Origin: Symbiodinium natans
Lineage: Eukaryota > Sar > Dinophyceae > Suessiales > Symbiodiniaceae
Assembly: GCA_905221605.1 (NCBI GenBank)
Contig: CAJNDS010000164.1
Coordinates: 124,001-188,000, forward strand
Direction: 5' to 3'
Length of the DNA stretch: 64,000 nucleotides
Position numbers and translations under genes: made by a program. Below the pieces are notes generated by a model. The model was not told the origin of the DNA. It made no database searches and saw nothing but the letters and a program-made list of their open reading frames with translations. Of the stretch, positions 1 through 11,839 are shown one piece after another; positions within the stretch are counted from its first letter, which is position 1, and each line of letters opens with the position of its first letter.

Positions 1-31
1 GCTCGGGGTTCGGGGTCCGCCCCGCGTACAG

Positions 32-93
32 AGGACCTGCAGGAAACGTTTCGGCCGACTTCTGCCGAGCTTGAGCAGCCGCTGGACAGCAAG
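32..93 (+). CDS. candidate exon of an unidentified gene
   Basis: Acceptor CGTACAG, donor GTAGTT; reads DLQETFRPTSAELEQPLDSK in one open frame. TTTAGGG repeats follow at once. It could belong to a gene starting outside the window. Confidence 0.5.
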
Positions 94-465
94 GTAGTTT
101 TAGGGTTCTTAAGGGAGGGGGTTCAAGGTTTAGGGTTTAGGGTTCAGGGTTCAGGGTTTAGGGTTCAGGGTTTAGGTTTCAAGGTGTACGTAGGGTTTAG
201 GGTTCAGGGTTTAGGGTTCGTAAGGGAGGGGGGTTTCAAGGAGGGTAGGTAACCCAAGGGTTCCCTCGTACTCCCCGCTACTCCCCAAGCTACCCGAAGC
301 TTCGTTAAGGTTCCCCAGGTACCTACCCCCCATGAACCCCCCCGGCCCTTAAGAACCCTACACAGGCAGGCTGCATCACAAACAGGCGTCCAATGTTGCT
401 ATAAGGGTTTAGGGGGTTTCGTAATACCTTACATCAAAGCAACTAGGTAGGCCCCTGGGAATATC

Positions 466-469
466 TATC

Positions 470-500
<31 letters not shown>

Positions 501-580
501 ATACAACTATATAAATAAATATAAATAAGTATAAACATATATTTATATAAATATATATTTAAAAAATATATATGTATATA
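466..580. repeat. (AT)n-rich microsatellite
   Basis: AT dinucleotides grading into ATAAATATAAATAAG. Confidence 0.9.
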
Positions 581-782
581 AGTATATCCTGTTAGCATCC
601 CTTTTGGTTTTGGATCGTGGGGTCTATTTATTTGTGGGCTCTTGGGCTCCTTCGGGCTCTTGAGGGTCACAACCCAACCCTAAAGCCTAGACCAACCCTA
701 GAACCTAAAGCCCTAAACATAAAGAAATTTCGGGTTTAGGGTTTCGGGTTTCGGGTTTCCCTAGAAACCTTAGCCGCGGCAT

Positions 783-872
783 GTTCCAGCTTATACGAAC
801 AGCCCTTAGGCAGTATCGTCCCCCCTATTATCATCCCTATTCAGGAGCTGCTAGTGTAAGGGGGAGCATCCC
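783..872. mobile_element. TIR element, family B, degenerate
   Basis: ATGTTCCAGCTTATACGAAC ... GCTAGTGTAAGGGGGAGCATC. Confidence 0.6.
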
Positions 873-1032
873 AACCTGAACCCGTGACTTGGCTCACACA
901 CCCTAGCCCTAAACCCTAAACCCTAAACCCTAAAATACTACAACTTCATACAGGTATTTAGAGAAGGGGCCTTCGCGGGTAGACTCAACCACTTACGGGC
1001 CCCGTGTTTTGGGACTGCTTCACTACTATGTC

Positions 1033-1130
1033 GCCCTTGGGAATTAGTTTGATATTTTTGTTTATATATAACCCAAGAGGATATTAAAAATGTTATTTTA
1101 ATTATGGTTCTAACGGAAGTATAGACTATG
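1033..1130. mobile_element. dispersed repeat, family C
   Basis: CCCTTGGGAATTA...ATATATAACCCAAGAGGATATTAAA...GGTTCTAACGGAAGTATAG. Other copies at 4302-4390, 10163-10215, 37330-37412 and 40008-40100. Confidence 0.6.
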
Positions 1131-1380
1131 ATTATAGGGCTCCATCGTTACGTAGATGTGCAACACAGGAGGCTGCCCGAAGCTGCCGCTGCAAGACGCC
1201 ACCCTCAACCCTAAACCCTAAACCCTAAAACCTCCTGTACAACGAAGGTGTAGGGTTCAGGGGGGTTTATAAGTAGGGTCATAAGTGTGATACCTAGGGT
1301 ACCTATAACCCTACTTATAATACACTGCCCGTGAACCGCCAAGTAGTAGCCCTAAACCCTGAACCCTAAACCCTAAACAG

Positions 1381-1421
1381 ACGTCCACCGTTTCACCTGT
1401 GGCACTAGCACCCAGAGCAGG
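1381..1421 (+). CDS. candidate small exon
   Basis: Lies exactly between (CCCTAAA)n ending ACAG and a GTTTAGG donor in TTTAGGG repeats; reads TSTVSPVALAPRA. Evidence is the sandwich structure and open frame. Confidence 0.35.
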
Positions 1422-1767
1422 GTTTAGGGTTCAGGGTTTAGGGTTTAGCGTTTAGGGTTCCCTAAACCCCTGCAAGCCTACCAGGCACCGGCTTGTCTCC
1501 AAGAAGAACAAGAAGAAGAAGCAGCCCATAGTCCCTTGGCCAGCAAGCCTCCGAAGTTGCAGGGGGCTTATGTCTGGGTTTGGGGCGGAGTTAGGGTTTA
1601 AGGTTTTGGGCTTAGGGTTTAGGGTTTAGGGTTCTTTAACTAAGCACTAATCCTTCTCCCTTTCCGGACAACAAGAAAGGAGGCAGAGATTAGCACAGGG
1701 ACATGTACTCCGGCAACCGCGCAATTGCACGCGGAACTCACAACAGCTCATCCATGCTCAAGCCACC

Positions 1768-1887
1768 AGCGAGCCCAACACTGAGTGGTATCGTGTTGCC
1801 CCTCTTTGTTTGGTTCTAGGCTCCTTTGTAAAGTAACCAACAGCAAGAAGGGTACCCTGATTATGATATGGTTACTGGGCTGCCAAG
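1768..1887. mobile_element. TIR element, family A, degenerate
   Basis: Left end diverged (CAACACTGAGTGGTATC), right end GGTTACTGGGCTGCCAAG. Confidence 0.65.
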
Positions 1888-2497
1888 TACATGTTGCTCT
1901 GTCACATAAGGGGCATTGGGCGTTCGGAGACTTTCCTGCTTGCTCTTCGGTTCCAAGAGACTTGATCCAAGCTTCTGCCGGAAGTGGAAAGAAGGTTTTG
2001 CAGAACCCACATAGTTTTCGCAAGCATGGTAATGAGAACCCCATGCCCCCAAACACTAACCCCCTCCATAATAGCCTCCTCCCTAAGATCAATGATTCTC
2101 TCTTTTGAACATGAAAGGATGTTCTTGTAAGTTGGTATGTTAAATTGGCCTTTTCCTAAATGCGAGTGCCTGTACAATGATTGTCGTGCGAAAAGGATAC
2201 CCCAACACTGCGCCCGCGAATGTATTTTGGTACACAGAAGAGCCTGGCTTTCTTGGGTAAGGGAAGTTGAAGTTCCTTAGAGAGAAGTAGGTTATCATAA
2301 TTAGGGTTTAGGGTTTAGAGTTCAGGTTTCAGGGTTTAGGGTACACATGGCACTTTTAGGGTTTCGTGTTTAGGATAGATATGGCAGTGAAAGAGTAGTG
2401 GCTTCATTATCGTAGCTTTAAGGTCCTGAAGAATGCAACCCGCCTAAACCCTAAACCCTAAACCCTAAACCCTAAACCCTAAACCCTAAATCCCCAG

Positions 2498-2540
2498 ATC
2501 TACTCCTGGTCCGCCTCGCCGCCGATGGATGCACCTCGGA
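2498..2540 (+). CDS. candidate small exon
   Basis: Follows (CCCTAAA)7 and TCCCCAG, GTGGGA donor; readings LLLVRLAADGCTSE or IYSWSASPPMDAPR. TTTAGGG array follows at 2567. Confidence 0.4.
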
Positions 2541-3098
2541 GTGGGAATGACTTGAGATTGATTTGGGGTTTAGGGTTTAGGGTTTAGGCATTAGGGTTTA
2601 GGGTTTTGGGTTTAGGCATTAGGGCTTTCGGGCTTTAGGGCTTTAGGGGCTTTAGGGTTTTAGGGCTTTAGGGCTTTAGGGCTTTTACAGGGCTTACGCT
2701 GCAGGTTAGAGACTTTACGGTTTAGGTTTAGGCTTCAGGGTGTAGGGTTTACGGTTTAGGCTTCAGGGTCGATCAGGAGAAGGCCACAAGGCCCTCGTGT
2801 GAAGCTTCAGAACGGTTTAGGCCTCGGAGACCATGCTTGGATTCGTGAAGAAGGTCTCTATCCCCAAGGGTCCCCCTAATCCCATCCACTACAGAATGAC
2901 ACACAAGCCCTCTTGAGCAATACGCTCGTGGCAGCACGCCTCCCAACCCCTCACAAGCCCACTGCCCAGAGAGCCCAAAACCCCTTAACTAAGGAATATT
3001 CTCTAAACCATCTGGGGATCCTTTGTATGATTTACGGAAACTCAAAACCCCAAACCCCAAACCATCAAGGGGCATTGGTTACGGACTTTTCCTCAAAG

Positions 3099-3162
3099 CC
3101 CTAAACCCTAAACCCTAAACCCTAAACCCTAAACCCTAAACCCTAAACCCTAAACCCTAAAC
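3099..3162 (+). repeat. (CCCTAAA)n array
   Basis: Nine units upstream of the coiled-coil exon at 3213; opposite array starts at 3267. Confidence 0.9.
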
Positions 3163-3212
3163 CCCAAACCATCAAGGGGTGTTGGTCTCTTTGGGTGCTC
3201 GACTTGAGGCAG

Positions 3213-3253
3213 ATGAGGTGATCATGCTTCGTCGCCGCGTGGCGCAGCTGGAG
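3213..3253 (+). CDS. coiled-coil exon of unidentified gene
   Basis: Reads EVIMLRRRVAQLE, a leucine-heptad helix, between GAGGCAG and donor GTCGGG. (CCCTAAA)n lies upstream and (TTTAGGG)n directly downstream. Confidence 0.6.
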
Positions 3254-3266
3254 GTCGGGAGAGAGG

Positions 3267-3395
3267 GGTTTAGGGTTTAGGGTTTAGGGTTTAGGGTTTA
3301 GGGTTCAGGGGTGTAGGGTTTAGGGTTTAGGGTTTAGGGTTTAGGGGTTTAGGGTTTAGGGTTTAGGGTTTAGAGTTTAGAGTTTAGGGTTCAGG
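3267..3395 (+). repeat. (TTTAGGG)n array with variants
   Basis: Follows the 3213 exon; includes TTCAGGG and TTTAGAG variants. Confidence 0.9.
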
Positions 3396-3490
3396 GGTTT
3401 CTTCTAGACTCGGGTCCCCCTATGCAGCAGGTGACCTTGTATATAACGGCAAACCTCAAAACACGCAAGGTACTGCAGCGCAACCTTGGG

Positions 3491-3492
<2 letters not shown>

Positions 3493-3538
<46 letters not shown>

Positions 3539-3660
3539 CATATATGTATACATACATACATGTATAAAATAATATACTCTATATATATATAGTATACATA
3601 TATAGAGTAAGTACTGTAATATATATATATATGTATATATATGATATACTTTATCTACAT
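3493..3660 (+). repeat. (CA)n(TA)n microsatellite and AT-rich palindromes
   Basis: CA8, TA14 and ATATAGTATACATATATAGAG palindromes. Confidence 0.9.
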
Positions 3661-3760
3661 GTATAAATAACACACAACGTGTATCTCCTCACATGGTCCT
3701 TAGCCGCCCATCCCTAAACCCTAAACCTTAAACCCTATGGTCGTGTCTTTTTCCCGGAAG

Positions 3761-3815
3761 CTGCGTCTGCAGGCGGAGATCCGGAAGATGGCCATGGAGC
3801 AGTCCCGGCCTCAGG
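3761..3815 (+). CDS. coiled-coil exon of unidentified gene
   Basis: Reads LRLQAEIRKMAMEQSRPQ after TTCCCGGAAG; charged helix that could continue the 3213 exon. TTTAGGG-type repeats follow. Confidence 0.55.
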
Positions 3816-4301
3816 GTCTTTAGGGTTTGGGGTTTAGGGTTTAGGATCTGGGGTTTAGGGTTTAGGGTTTGGGGTTTTGGGTTTAGGGTTTAGGGTTTGG
3901 GGTTTAGGGCTCACGTTCGATACACCAAGGCGGTTTAGGCTTTACAGGGCTTGGGTTTAGGGTTTTCAGGTTTAGGGTTTTAGGGTTTTCGGGTTTAGGG
4001 TTTAGGGTTTCGGGTTTATGGTGATTCTAGTCCGGGTGGGCCCTTGGGACGTTTCGTATTGTCCTTTATGATTGGGTTGAAAAGCATCCGATGTATGAAT
4101 GTTTTCTGGAGGGCTTTAAAGGAACCAGCCTAGTTTAGCGTTCCGCGTTTAGGAGTCAACCACCACAGTATACGTCCCCAGAGAAGGCTCGCTGCAGAGA
4201 CCCAGGATCCAGTAAACAGAGCCCCCCAAGTTGGGCATTTAACGAAATAGGGGTCGTGCAAGTATACCCCCCCACGCAGAGTCCTATCCTTGTTAGAACT
4301 A

Positions 4302-4390
4302 TATCCCCCTTGGGAATTATTTTTTGAGTATATAACACCCAAGAGGTATATCAAAATAATCTGTGTATTAAGGTTCAAAGGGGAGTATAG
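4302..4390. mobile_element. dispersed repeat, family C
   Basis: CCCCTTGGGAATTATTTTTT...AACACCCAAGAGG...AAGGTTCAAAGGGGAGTATAG. Confidence 0.6.
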
Positions 4391-4483
4391 GGAAAGGGTG
4401 CATCCTGCATGGTCTTAGAAAGTGCCTAGAAACCCTAAACCCTCAGCCTCAGCGCCGGGAACGGCCCATGAACCTCCTAGGCC

Positions 4484-4575
4484 CTAAACCCTATACCCTA
4501 TACCCTAAACCCTAAACCCTAAACCCTAAACCCTAAACCCTAAACCCTAAACCCTAAACCCTAAACCCTAAACCC
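4484..4575 (+). repeat. (CCCTAAA)n array
   Basis: Thirteen near-perfect units upstream of the candidate exon at 4654. Confidence 0.9.
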
Positions 4576-4653
4576 TTTAAGAGACCCAGCTCAGGCAAGC
4601 CCAGCTTGAGCCTGAGGGAGGCGGCTGACTCCGAAGCTTGAGTTGGATTGCAG

Positions 4654-4683
4654 CAGGAGCTTCTTTCTCATGGTGCAGACTTG
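4654..4683 (+). CDS. candidate small exon
   Basis: Thirty bases read QELLSHGADL in phase 0 with donor GTTTAG inside the telomere-type array. The LLSHGADL string is ankyrin-like but far too short to call. Confidence 0.4.
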
Positions 4684-5196
4684 GTTTAGGGTTTAGGGTT
4701 TAGGGTTTAGGGTTTAGGGTTCACGATGTTGGGGTTTAGGGTTATAGGGTTAGAGGGATACAGGGTTATAGGGCTATAGGGTTAGAGGTTTTATGTGTTG
4801 GGTTTTAGGGTTGTTCCGCCCGGACCTCAGCCGTATCCAGGCCCCTAACACCCTACACCCCAAGCCAGCAGAACCGCAAGGCATACTCTGGGAAACTGGC
4901 AATACAAACGCTATCTCATCTTACTGGATTTTCGTAAGGAATGAGGGAGTAGGTAGACCCTTAGGGGTGTATGTCCCCCTGTATGCACCCGTTACGGATT
5001 AGATGGGCCTAGATAGACCTTTTAAGGGATTATCTAGGGTACCGAATTCAACGACTTCCCTTAAACCCAAGGATCAACTCCACGCAAGTCTCGGGCGCAC
5101 CCCCAGGGTCTTGTGCCTTCACGGCTAATGCATGAGCACTGCGCAACTCAGGGAGCCCCAATTTGTGCCTTCTGGAGGGATGGAACGCACCTTGTA

Positions 5197-5331
5197 GGGT
5201 TTAGGGTTTAGGGTTTAGGGTTTAGGGTTTAGGGTTTAGGGTTTAGGGTTTAGGGTTTAGGGTTTAGGGTTTAGGGTTTAGGGTTTAGGGTTTAGGGTTT
5301 AGGGTTTAGGGTTTAGGGTTTAGGGCTAGTT
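5197..5331 (+). repeat. (TTTAGGG)n array
   Basis: About nineteen perfect heptamers, G-strand on the + strand. With 5480-5607 it forms the two arms of one presumed intron. Confidence 0.95.
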
Positions 5332-5479
5332 TAGGGTGGAGTGAAGGGACATCCCTTGAGGGATGAGTTGGGCTCTCTGGGAAGGGCGAGGGGTCTCAGG
5401 CCCCGCATTCCCTCACCGCGGTGCGGAAAGCAGGAGAATCTCCGACCTTGTTGAGGGAGGTGCAGAGTCAAAACTAAAC

Positions 5480-5607
5480 CCGAAACCCTAAACCCTAAAC
5501 CCTAAACCCTAAACCCTAAACCCTAAACCCTAAACCCTAAACCCTAAACCCTAAACCCTAAACCCTAAACCCTAAACCCTAAACCCTAAACCCTAAACCC
5601 TAAACCC
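5480..5607 (+). repeat. (CCCTAAA)n array
   Basis: About eighteen perfect heptamers, C-strand on the + strand, opposite to the preceding array 150 bases upstream. Confidence 0.95.
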
Positions 5608-5737
5608 AAACCATGGTTTCGTGTCGGGATTTGGGAGGGAACGTACGAGAATCAGCAACCTGATAGAAAAGGCCCACAAGGCACCGGCGCCTCCTGTCCA
5701 CAAGGGCTGAGTTTTGGCCCCCTCCTCTCACCTACCA

Positions 5738-5838
5738 TTTGCTTAAGAGCCCTCAATCTGTTTTAAGAACAATGTTTTCCTTATAAGGGCAATATAGGGA
5801 TTGGTTTTCTACAAAATTTTTGGGGTTCTTAAGCAAAT
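5738..5838. mobile_element. TIR element, family E
   Basis: TTTGCTTAAGAGCCC ... GGGGTTCTTAAGCAAAT; second copy at 42335-42449. Confidence 0.7.
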
Positions 5839-5839
5839 C

Positions 5840-6430
5840 GTAGTCACAGTGTGTCACACTTAGTTCCACGGCAACAGGCCAAGCTGACCACCCACCCGTG
5901 CTCCGTTTGCTGGGTTGCCTTATAAGCAACTTCACTTAAGATACCACCTGGAACCCTTTCTTCAGACATATTTAGCAATTATTAGGACTGTATATAGTAT
6001 ACACACATGTCCATATTTCTTCAAAACAAAATCCGCTCATGGCAGTGCAGGCTTTTCTGGATTTCAGGGAACGTTCGCAGAGGGTTCAGGCGAGAATGGC
6101 GTGTCAAGAGTGGGCAGGGTTTGCTGCATGTTGTCTTACTTCTGGTCCTTGACCGGTGGGCACTTCTAAAGACAAGCCCGTCTCAAAGATTTAGAGCTTT
6201 CGTAGCTCTCAGCTGCGTTTGTGCAGCGCATGCATGCATGCGGTTTCTCTTTGTGGGCTGCCGAGGCTTCGGAAGCGTTTCATGACCAGCATCGACGCTA
6301 AACCCTAAACCACAAACTTTAAACCCAAACAACTGCATTAGCTGCTTCATACAATGGGCTGTCGGCATCCCGCACATTGTTACCGCCAGCACTTCCCCGA
6401 AGGGGAAGAACACCATGGTTGTAGGGGTTC
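5840..6430. other. no gene recognised
   Basis: Mixed-composition intron-like DNA; short open frames on both strands without splice or family support; a GCATGCATGCATG palindrome at 6226. Confidence 0.4.
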
Positions 6431-6439
6431 GAGAAAGAT

Positions 6440-6570
6440 GATGGGACCTTAGCCCTAAACCCTAAACCCTAAACCTAAACCCTAAACCCTAAACCCTAAA
6501 CCCTAAACCCTAAACCCTAGACAAACCCTAGACCCTAAACCCTAAACAAACCCTAAACCCTAAACCCTAA
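6440..6570 (+). repeat. (CCCTAAA)n array with variants
   Basis: Sixteen or so units with CCCTAGACAAA interruptions. Confidence 0.9.
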
Positions 6571-7888
6571 ATCCGGGGAGGTGGGGTCCCTCCTGAGTGC
6601 TCGAACCCGTCACGAACTAGGGAGGTCCTGGACCAGTCAAGCGACCAAGTCTTGTGCTCCACTTGCAGAGCCCTTTCGGGTTGAGGGGTATAGGGTTTAG
6701 GGTTGTAGGGTTTAGGGTTTGGGGTTTGGGGTTTGGGTTTTTGGGTGTCGCGATGAGACACACCAAGGCGGTTTAGGGTTCAGAGGTTTAGGGCTTCGGG
6801 ATTAGGGTTTGCTTCAGGGTTTAGGGTTTTCAGGTGTATGCCGCCAGTCTCGCGTGTTGCGCTGCCATCCAAACGTGCCAGAGCTAGATCGCACGAATAA
6901 AACCTTCTCCATCGGCCGTCTTCCCTTATGTGTGCAAAGGTCCCCTTGCAAAACCTGCTGAGAACAACGTCTTTGCAACCTGGTGATCCTCAGATGGGGG
7001 GGGCATTTTGTTTCTTTGCCCGAAACCCTAAACCTTGAACCCTGAACCCTAAACCCTCTCGAGCTTTCTTCATGAAGGAGTCCATGGAGCCTGCCTTTCT
7101 TGACTGGTCTGGAGCGCTGCAATGCAGCTGATCTCGACACCTTCGGGCCACAAGAAATTGGGGCTTGCTCAAAATGCTGGCCTTCAGCAAACCCTACGAA
7201 TTCCTGCGGTTTAGGGTGTAGGGCTTAGGGTTCAGGGTTAAGGGTTTAGGGTTTAAGGTTTAGGGTTTAGGGTTTAGGGTTTACGGTTTAAACCCTAAAC
7301 CCGTAAATCTGAGGAGGGGCATTTTGAGAGAGCCCCTGCAGGGACACGCAACCTGCTCTCAAGTCAAAATGACACGTGTGGGCAGGCCGCATCACGTTGA
7401 TAGGGATTTTAGGGTTTAGAGTTTAGGGTTTAGGGTTTAGGGTTTAGGGTTTAGCTATGAGACAACACCGTGGGTTAGAACCCTTAACCCCAAATGCCCA
7501 ACGTAGGCCCCTAAACCTCAAACCCCAAATCCACTGCCGGAAACAAGGGACCAGCGTTTCCGGCATCGCTACGAGGAATATACTACAAGGCTCTTTAAAA
7601 ATTGCCAGGGGCTCTTGCTTCACGAACTCTGCAGGCCTTGTAGGGTTTAAAGGGCTTTAGGGCATTTAAGCCCTAAACCTACACCCGAAAGTAGAAAACT
7701 ATACTTTATGCCTGATTTCGGGTTTAGGGTACTTAAACCCCTACTTGCAACTATAAAAACCCTAAAACCCTTAATCCCTTAAACCCTTAAACCCTTAAAC
7801 CCTGGACCCCAAACCATAAACCCTAAACCTCCAAGTAGGGTTTCCCAAAAAGTTGCATCATCCTTCAATGTGTCGGCCAAAGGTGCAG

Positions 7889-7930
7889 ACAGACGTCATG
7901 GAGCCTCCTAGGCCTGGCAAAGTGCCTTTG
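7889..7930 (+). CDS. candidate small exon
   Basis: Between GGTGCAG and GTTTCG; reads TDVMEPPRPGKVPL in phase 0. C-type repeats upstream (7745-7830), G-type downstream. Confidence 0.4.
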
Positions 7931-8737
7931 GTTTCGGGTTTTTGGGTGTATCAGGCAGTTGGGTTAGGGTTTAGGGTTTAGGGTTTGGGGTTACTTTAGG
8001 GTTTAGGGATTAGGGTTTAGGGTTGAGGGTTTGGGGTTTTGGGTTTAGGGTTTTGGGAGTCGGGTGTTCAGGCATTGGGGCCTGAAGGCTTTGGGGTTTA
8101 GGCCTTAGGGCACTTGAGTTTTTTTGCTTTTGGGTTGAGGGCTTTAGGCCTTAGGGTTTCTTTCTGGGTCAGGGCTCACTGAGTTCGTTGCACTGACCAT
8201 GTGAGGAAGCACTTCGACCTCACACCTTTTGAAGTGCGATAGACTGTGCTCACTTCTGACTGTTGATTGGGGGGGGGGGGGGGGGGCTCCCCAACAGTTT
8301 GGGTAGCGAGCGGTCCAATAATTTGGGGGAAGTACCCAATCTTCTCTCTGCCTGCAGAGACCAGAGGTTCTTTTGCGGCCAGCTGGGATCATGTGACCCA
8401 ACCTCAAGACCATATAAAACCCCGAAACTCCCGAAACCTCAATCTTCCCAAGACACAATCGGTGTAACAAGCCTCTAGACTCTACACCCTCGGAGGGGGG
8501 AGAGGAGCAACCTTGAAGTCACTAGCCCTAAACCCTAAACCCTAAACCCTAAACCCTAAACGAAGGGTTTAGTGTATTGGGTGTGGATCAGTGGTTGATG
8601 TCCTCAGAAGCTAAAAACACCGCTTTTGGGTCATATGGGGGGGGTTACTCCAAAATAGAGGAATCTTACCATTTGGGGATCTGTATTGGGGTCTCTGATT
8701 ATCGTGAACTCCCAGAAGAGCATTCGCTGTGGGGCAG

Positions 8738-8789
8738 GTTTGGCGAAGTCGATCCAGATGCTCCGCTGATCCACAGCCCGAAGCAGGAG
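8738..8789 (+). CDS. candidate small exon
   Basis: Reads FGEVDPDAPLIHSPKQE between GGGGCAG and GTCGGA. Followed directly by a TTTAGGG/TTTAGGGG array. Confidence 0.5.
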
Positions 8790-8799
8790 GTCGGAGGCT

Positions 8800-8925
8800 T
8801 AGGGTTTAGGGTTTTAGGGGTTTAGGGGTTTAGGGGTTTAGGGGTTTAGGGGTTTAGGGGTTTAGGGGTTTAGGGGTTTAGGGGTTTAGGGTTTAGGGTT
8901 TAGGGTTTAGGGTTTAGGGTTCAGG
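8800..8925 (+). repeat. (TTTAGGGG)n then (TTTAGGG)n array
   Basis: Starts as about nine octamers TTTAGGGG and reverts to heptamers; follows the 8738 exon. Confidence 0.9.
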
Positions 8926-9531
8926 CCTCAGGGCTCAGGGCTCAGGGTTTAATCAAGAAGTCTTCGCTGCATCGGTACGAGTGTACTTATTCGGCCCTGG
9001 ACAATTTCTTTTAGCCCTAGCAGGTAGAAGATGTGTATCTGAAAGTGGGGTACAAAGAGAGATCCGGTTCCTTCAATTGCTTCTGACACAGTGGGAATGC
9101 ACGTGATAGGATCAAGGGCGTAGGGCAGCTATGAAGTGAAGCTGCTGTCGAACCCGAAATCCTAGACCCGGCTGTTATGATGGATCCTCCCCTTCTTGGG
9201 TGCCCAAAAGTATGAGGCTCCGTAGTAAGAAACCAACCCAAAAGCGTACTATGGGATGCAATACTGGCATTTGTTTGATTGCACGAACTGTCCTCCCCTA
9301 TGTGTTCCCGTAAAGTTAAACAAATTTAAAGTAGTAGCCGGAATAGAGCAAGAGTGCAAGCAACAAGAACAACAAAGTTTGGCTGAACACCCTCAACCTT
9401 GAGCCCGAAAAAAACCCAAAGACCCAAAAAAACCCAACAGCTCCAAAAAGCCCCAAACCCCAAACCCTATATCCCAAACCCTAAACCCTAAACCCTAAAG
9501 ACCCTCAAGATCCTTTCCTTCACGACGCCAG

Positions 9532-9596
9532 GCTGTCGAGCGGCGCCAGTACGGCTCGACAGTCCCTGACTTACGCAGGGCGATGACATCCAGAGA
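9532..9596 (+). CDS. candidate small exon
   Basis: Reads AVERRQYGSTVPDLRRAMTS between CGCCAG and GTTAGG. CCCTAAA upstream, TTTTGGG-type repeats downstream. Confidence 0.45.
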
Positions 9597-9881
9597 GTTA
9601 GGGTTTTGGGTTTTGGGTATGGGGCTTTGGGCGTTCGGCTTTGGGTTTTGGGTTTTGGGTTTTGGGTTTTGGGTTGGGTTACCTTGAATGATGTAGGGAC
9701 CCTTGTCCTGATTCAAGGTGCATTCCGCAGTTGTGTACGGGGGGGGGGGGGGGGGGGGGGCGTAGCTAAAACTTAAAACCCTAAACCCTAAAACCGCAAG
9801 GAACAGTGTCCAGGGTTTAAGGTTTAGACGTTCGAGCTGATGCAAGCTGCTCCTGGTCTCTTGAGCTCCCCCTCAGTCCAG

Positions 9882-9960
9882 TGCTTGTTTGCGTCCATTC
9901 TTGGAGGACAGCGCCTTCGCAAGGCAGCGTGCAGCTCAGCATACGAGTCGTGTGATTTTG
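9882..9960 (+). CDS. candidate exon
   Basis: Reads CLFASILGGQRLRKAACSSA then YESCDF; consensus-like donor GTAAAC. A GC donor after CGCAAG is an alternative. Confidence 0.45.
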
Positions 9961-9999
9961 GTAAACCCTAAGCCCTGAGCCCTAAACCCTGAACCCTAA

Positions 10000-10600
10000 A
10001 CCCATTTTGGGTTCAGGGGGGCGCACCGTTTGGCTTTCGGGCTCTCGGCTTCGTGTCTGCGAAGACCTTGAAAAGGTCTAATCAAGAGTCTAGTCGCCTC
10101 ATTTGATCTGAACGTCCATCGCTCACGAGATGCACCGGAGCGTTGCTTCGGGTTTCTATAGCCCCCTCAGGAATTATGTTCTCGTTTTATTCACATAAAA
10201 ACCCAAGGGAATATTAAGAGCGTTACTTAAACACACCTCTAAAAAATGAATACTTCGGTCGAATGTTAAGCTTTGGTTCAGCTGGAGTTTTAGGTGAGGG
10301 TCCCTCTTATCAGGAGCTTTAGTAACAGGACCCCTTACCTGCAGAAGTCCCCAAAGCAGGGGTACCCCTAACATGCCCCAAAATGCTCGAACCCTGATGA
10401 AAGGAACCTAAACAAAACACACGCACACACACACACACACACACAAGAAAAAGGCACCCCTATTCTTCAGAGACCTGTCATGGAAGAGGTCCCCAAAAAG
10501 GGGCCTGCTTTCTTTAACAACAAAAACAGCTCCACGCCTTTGAAGCCTGGAAATAATATGGGGCGCAGCTTGCGAAGATCGCTTGAAAGGTTTCCGAGCT
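10000..10600. other. no gene recognised
   Basis: Contains a partial family C repeat (10163-10215) and (CA)12 at 10421. Nothing else supported. Confidence 0.4.
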
Positions 10601-10939
10601 TCTTTAGGGCCTAGGGTTTAGGGTTTAGGGTTTAGGGTGTGTTACGTTCTGGGTTGCTCGCTAGGCTCCGGGGCCTCACCTTATTTTTTATAACCGGCCC
10701 CTCTGCCCGGGTCGCTCGCAACATCGCGTGGCGGTAAGCCCACCCCAAGCCACCCGGCATATCTATTTTAGGGTTTAGTTCCTAAAGTCTTGTTTTGCTT
10801 TTTCCAGCGAGGGCATGCTGTGCCCCTGCGCGCGCTGTTTCTGCACCGTCCCGATCTGAGCCTCGCTGAGGCAGGGCTGCAAAGATGTGAAGTTGTGGAA
10901 AACGCTGCCCCTAGGCTGTGAAAGGTCGGGGGGATAGCC

Positions 10940-11690
10940 CTTCATCATCAAAGGTCTCACAGATTGGTTTGGGTTACCGTAGGGGTACCGTTGCCCCTCG
11001 ACCTGGCCAGCGTCCCGACGTGCTTCTTTGCGGGCGTTTGGCATCCCTTGTCTGCGATCCTCGTTTGCCAGCGCGGAAACCATCGACACAAAGCAGTTGG
11101 GGTTAGCGCTGCCCCTCGACTGGGCCAGCGTCCCGATACGACTCTCCGATGACCAAGAAAAGGTCGTGGGGGTGGCTGATTGGTTTGGGTTGCCGAAGAG
11201 CGCTGCCCCTCGACCGGGCCAGCATCCGATACGACTCTCCCTTGACCAAGACAAGGCTGTGAAAAGGTCGTGGGGGTGGATGATTGGTTTGGGTTACCGA
11301 AGGGGTAGCGCTGCCCCTCGACCGGGCCAGCGTCCCGATACGATCTCCCTTGACCAAGACAAGGCTGTGAAAATGTCGTGGGTGGCTGATTGGTTTGGGT
11401 TACCGAAGGGGTAGCGCTGCCCCTCGACCGGGCCAGCGTCCCGATACGATCTCCCTTGACCAAGACAAGGCTGTGAAAATGTCGTGGGGTGGCTGATTGG
11501 TTTGGGTTACCGAAGGGGTAGCGCTGCCCCTCGACCGGGCCAGCGTCCCGATACGATCTCCCTTGACCAAGACAAGGCTGTGAAAATGTCGTGGGGTGGC
11601 TGATTGGTTTGGGTTACCCAAGGGGTAGCGATGCCCCTCGACCGGGCCAGCGTCCCGATACGACTCTCCCTCGTCAGAATTTGGGCTTTC
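10940..11690 (+). repeat. 107-bp tandem repeat, about seven copies
   Basis: Copies of CTGCCCCTCGACCGGGCCAG recur at 11213, 11321, 11427, 11534 and 11641 (steps 106-108) with more diverged copies upstream. Several open frames on both strands are repeat read-through. Confidence 0.95.
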
Positions 11691-11839
11691 GAAGCTTTTG
11701 GAGGCTGCCAAAGCTTTCAAAGCTCCTGGAAGCGTCCAGAGCCTCCCATGCTTCTGGAGGTTACCGAAAGCCTTTGTGAGGGGGGCTTGGAGAAGCTTTG
11801 TTGTGAACACAAAAGAAATGTTTGCAAGTTTTCCCTTTG

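Noticed and set aside
5399-5475. Exon between two telomere arrays (APHSLTAVRKAGES...)
   Set aside because: Lies between a TTTAGGG array and a following CCCTAAA array, the arrangement of an intron body here; no donor.
10940-11690. CRISPR-like array
   Set aside because: 107-bp units are contiguous satellite copies without unique spacers; context is eukaryotic.
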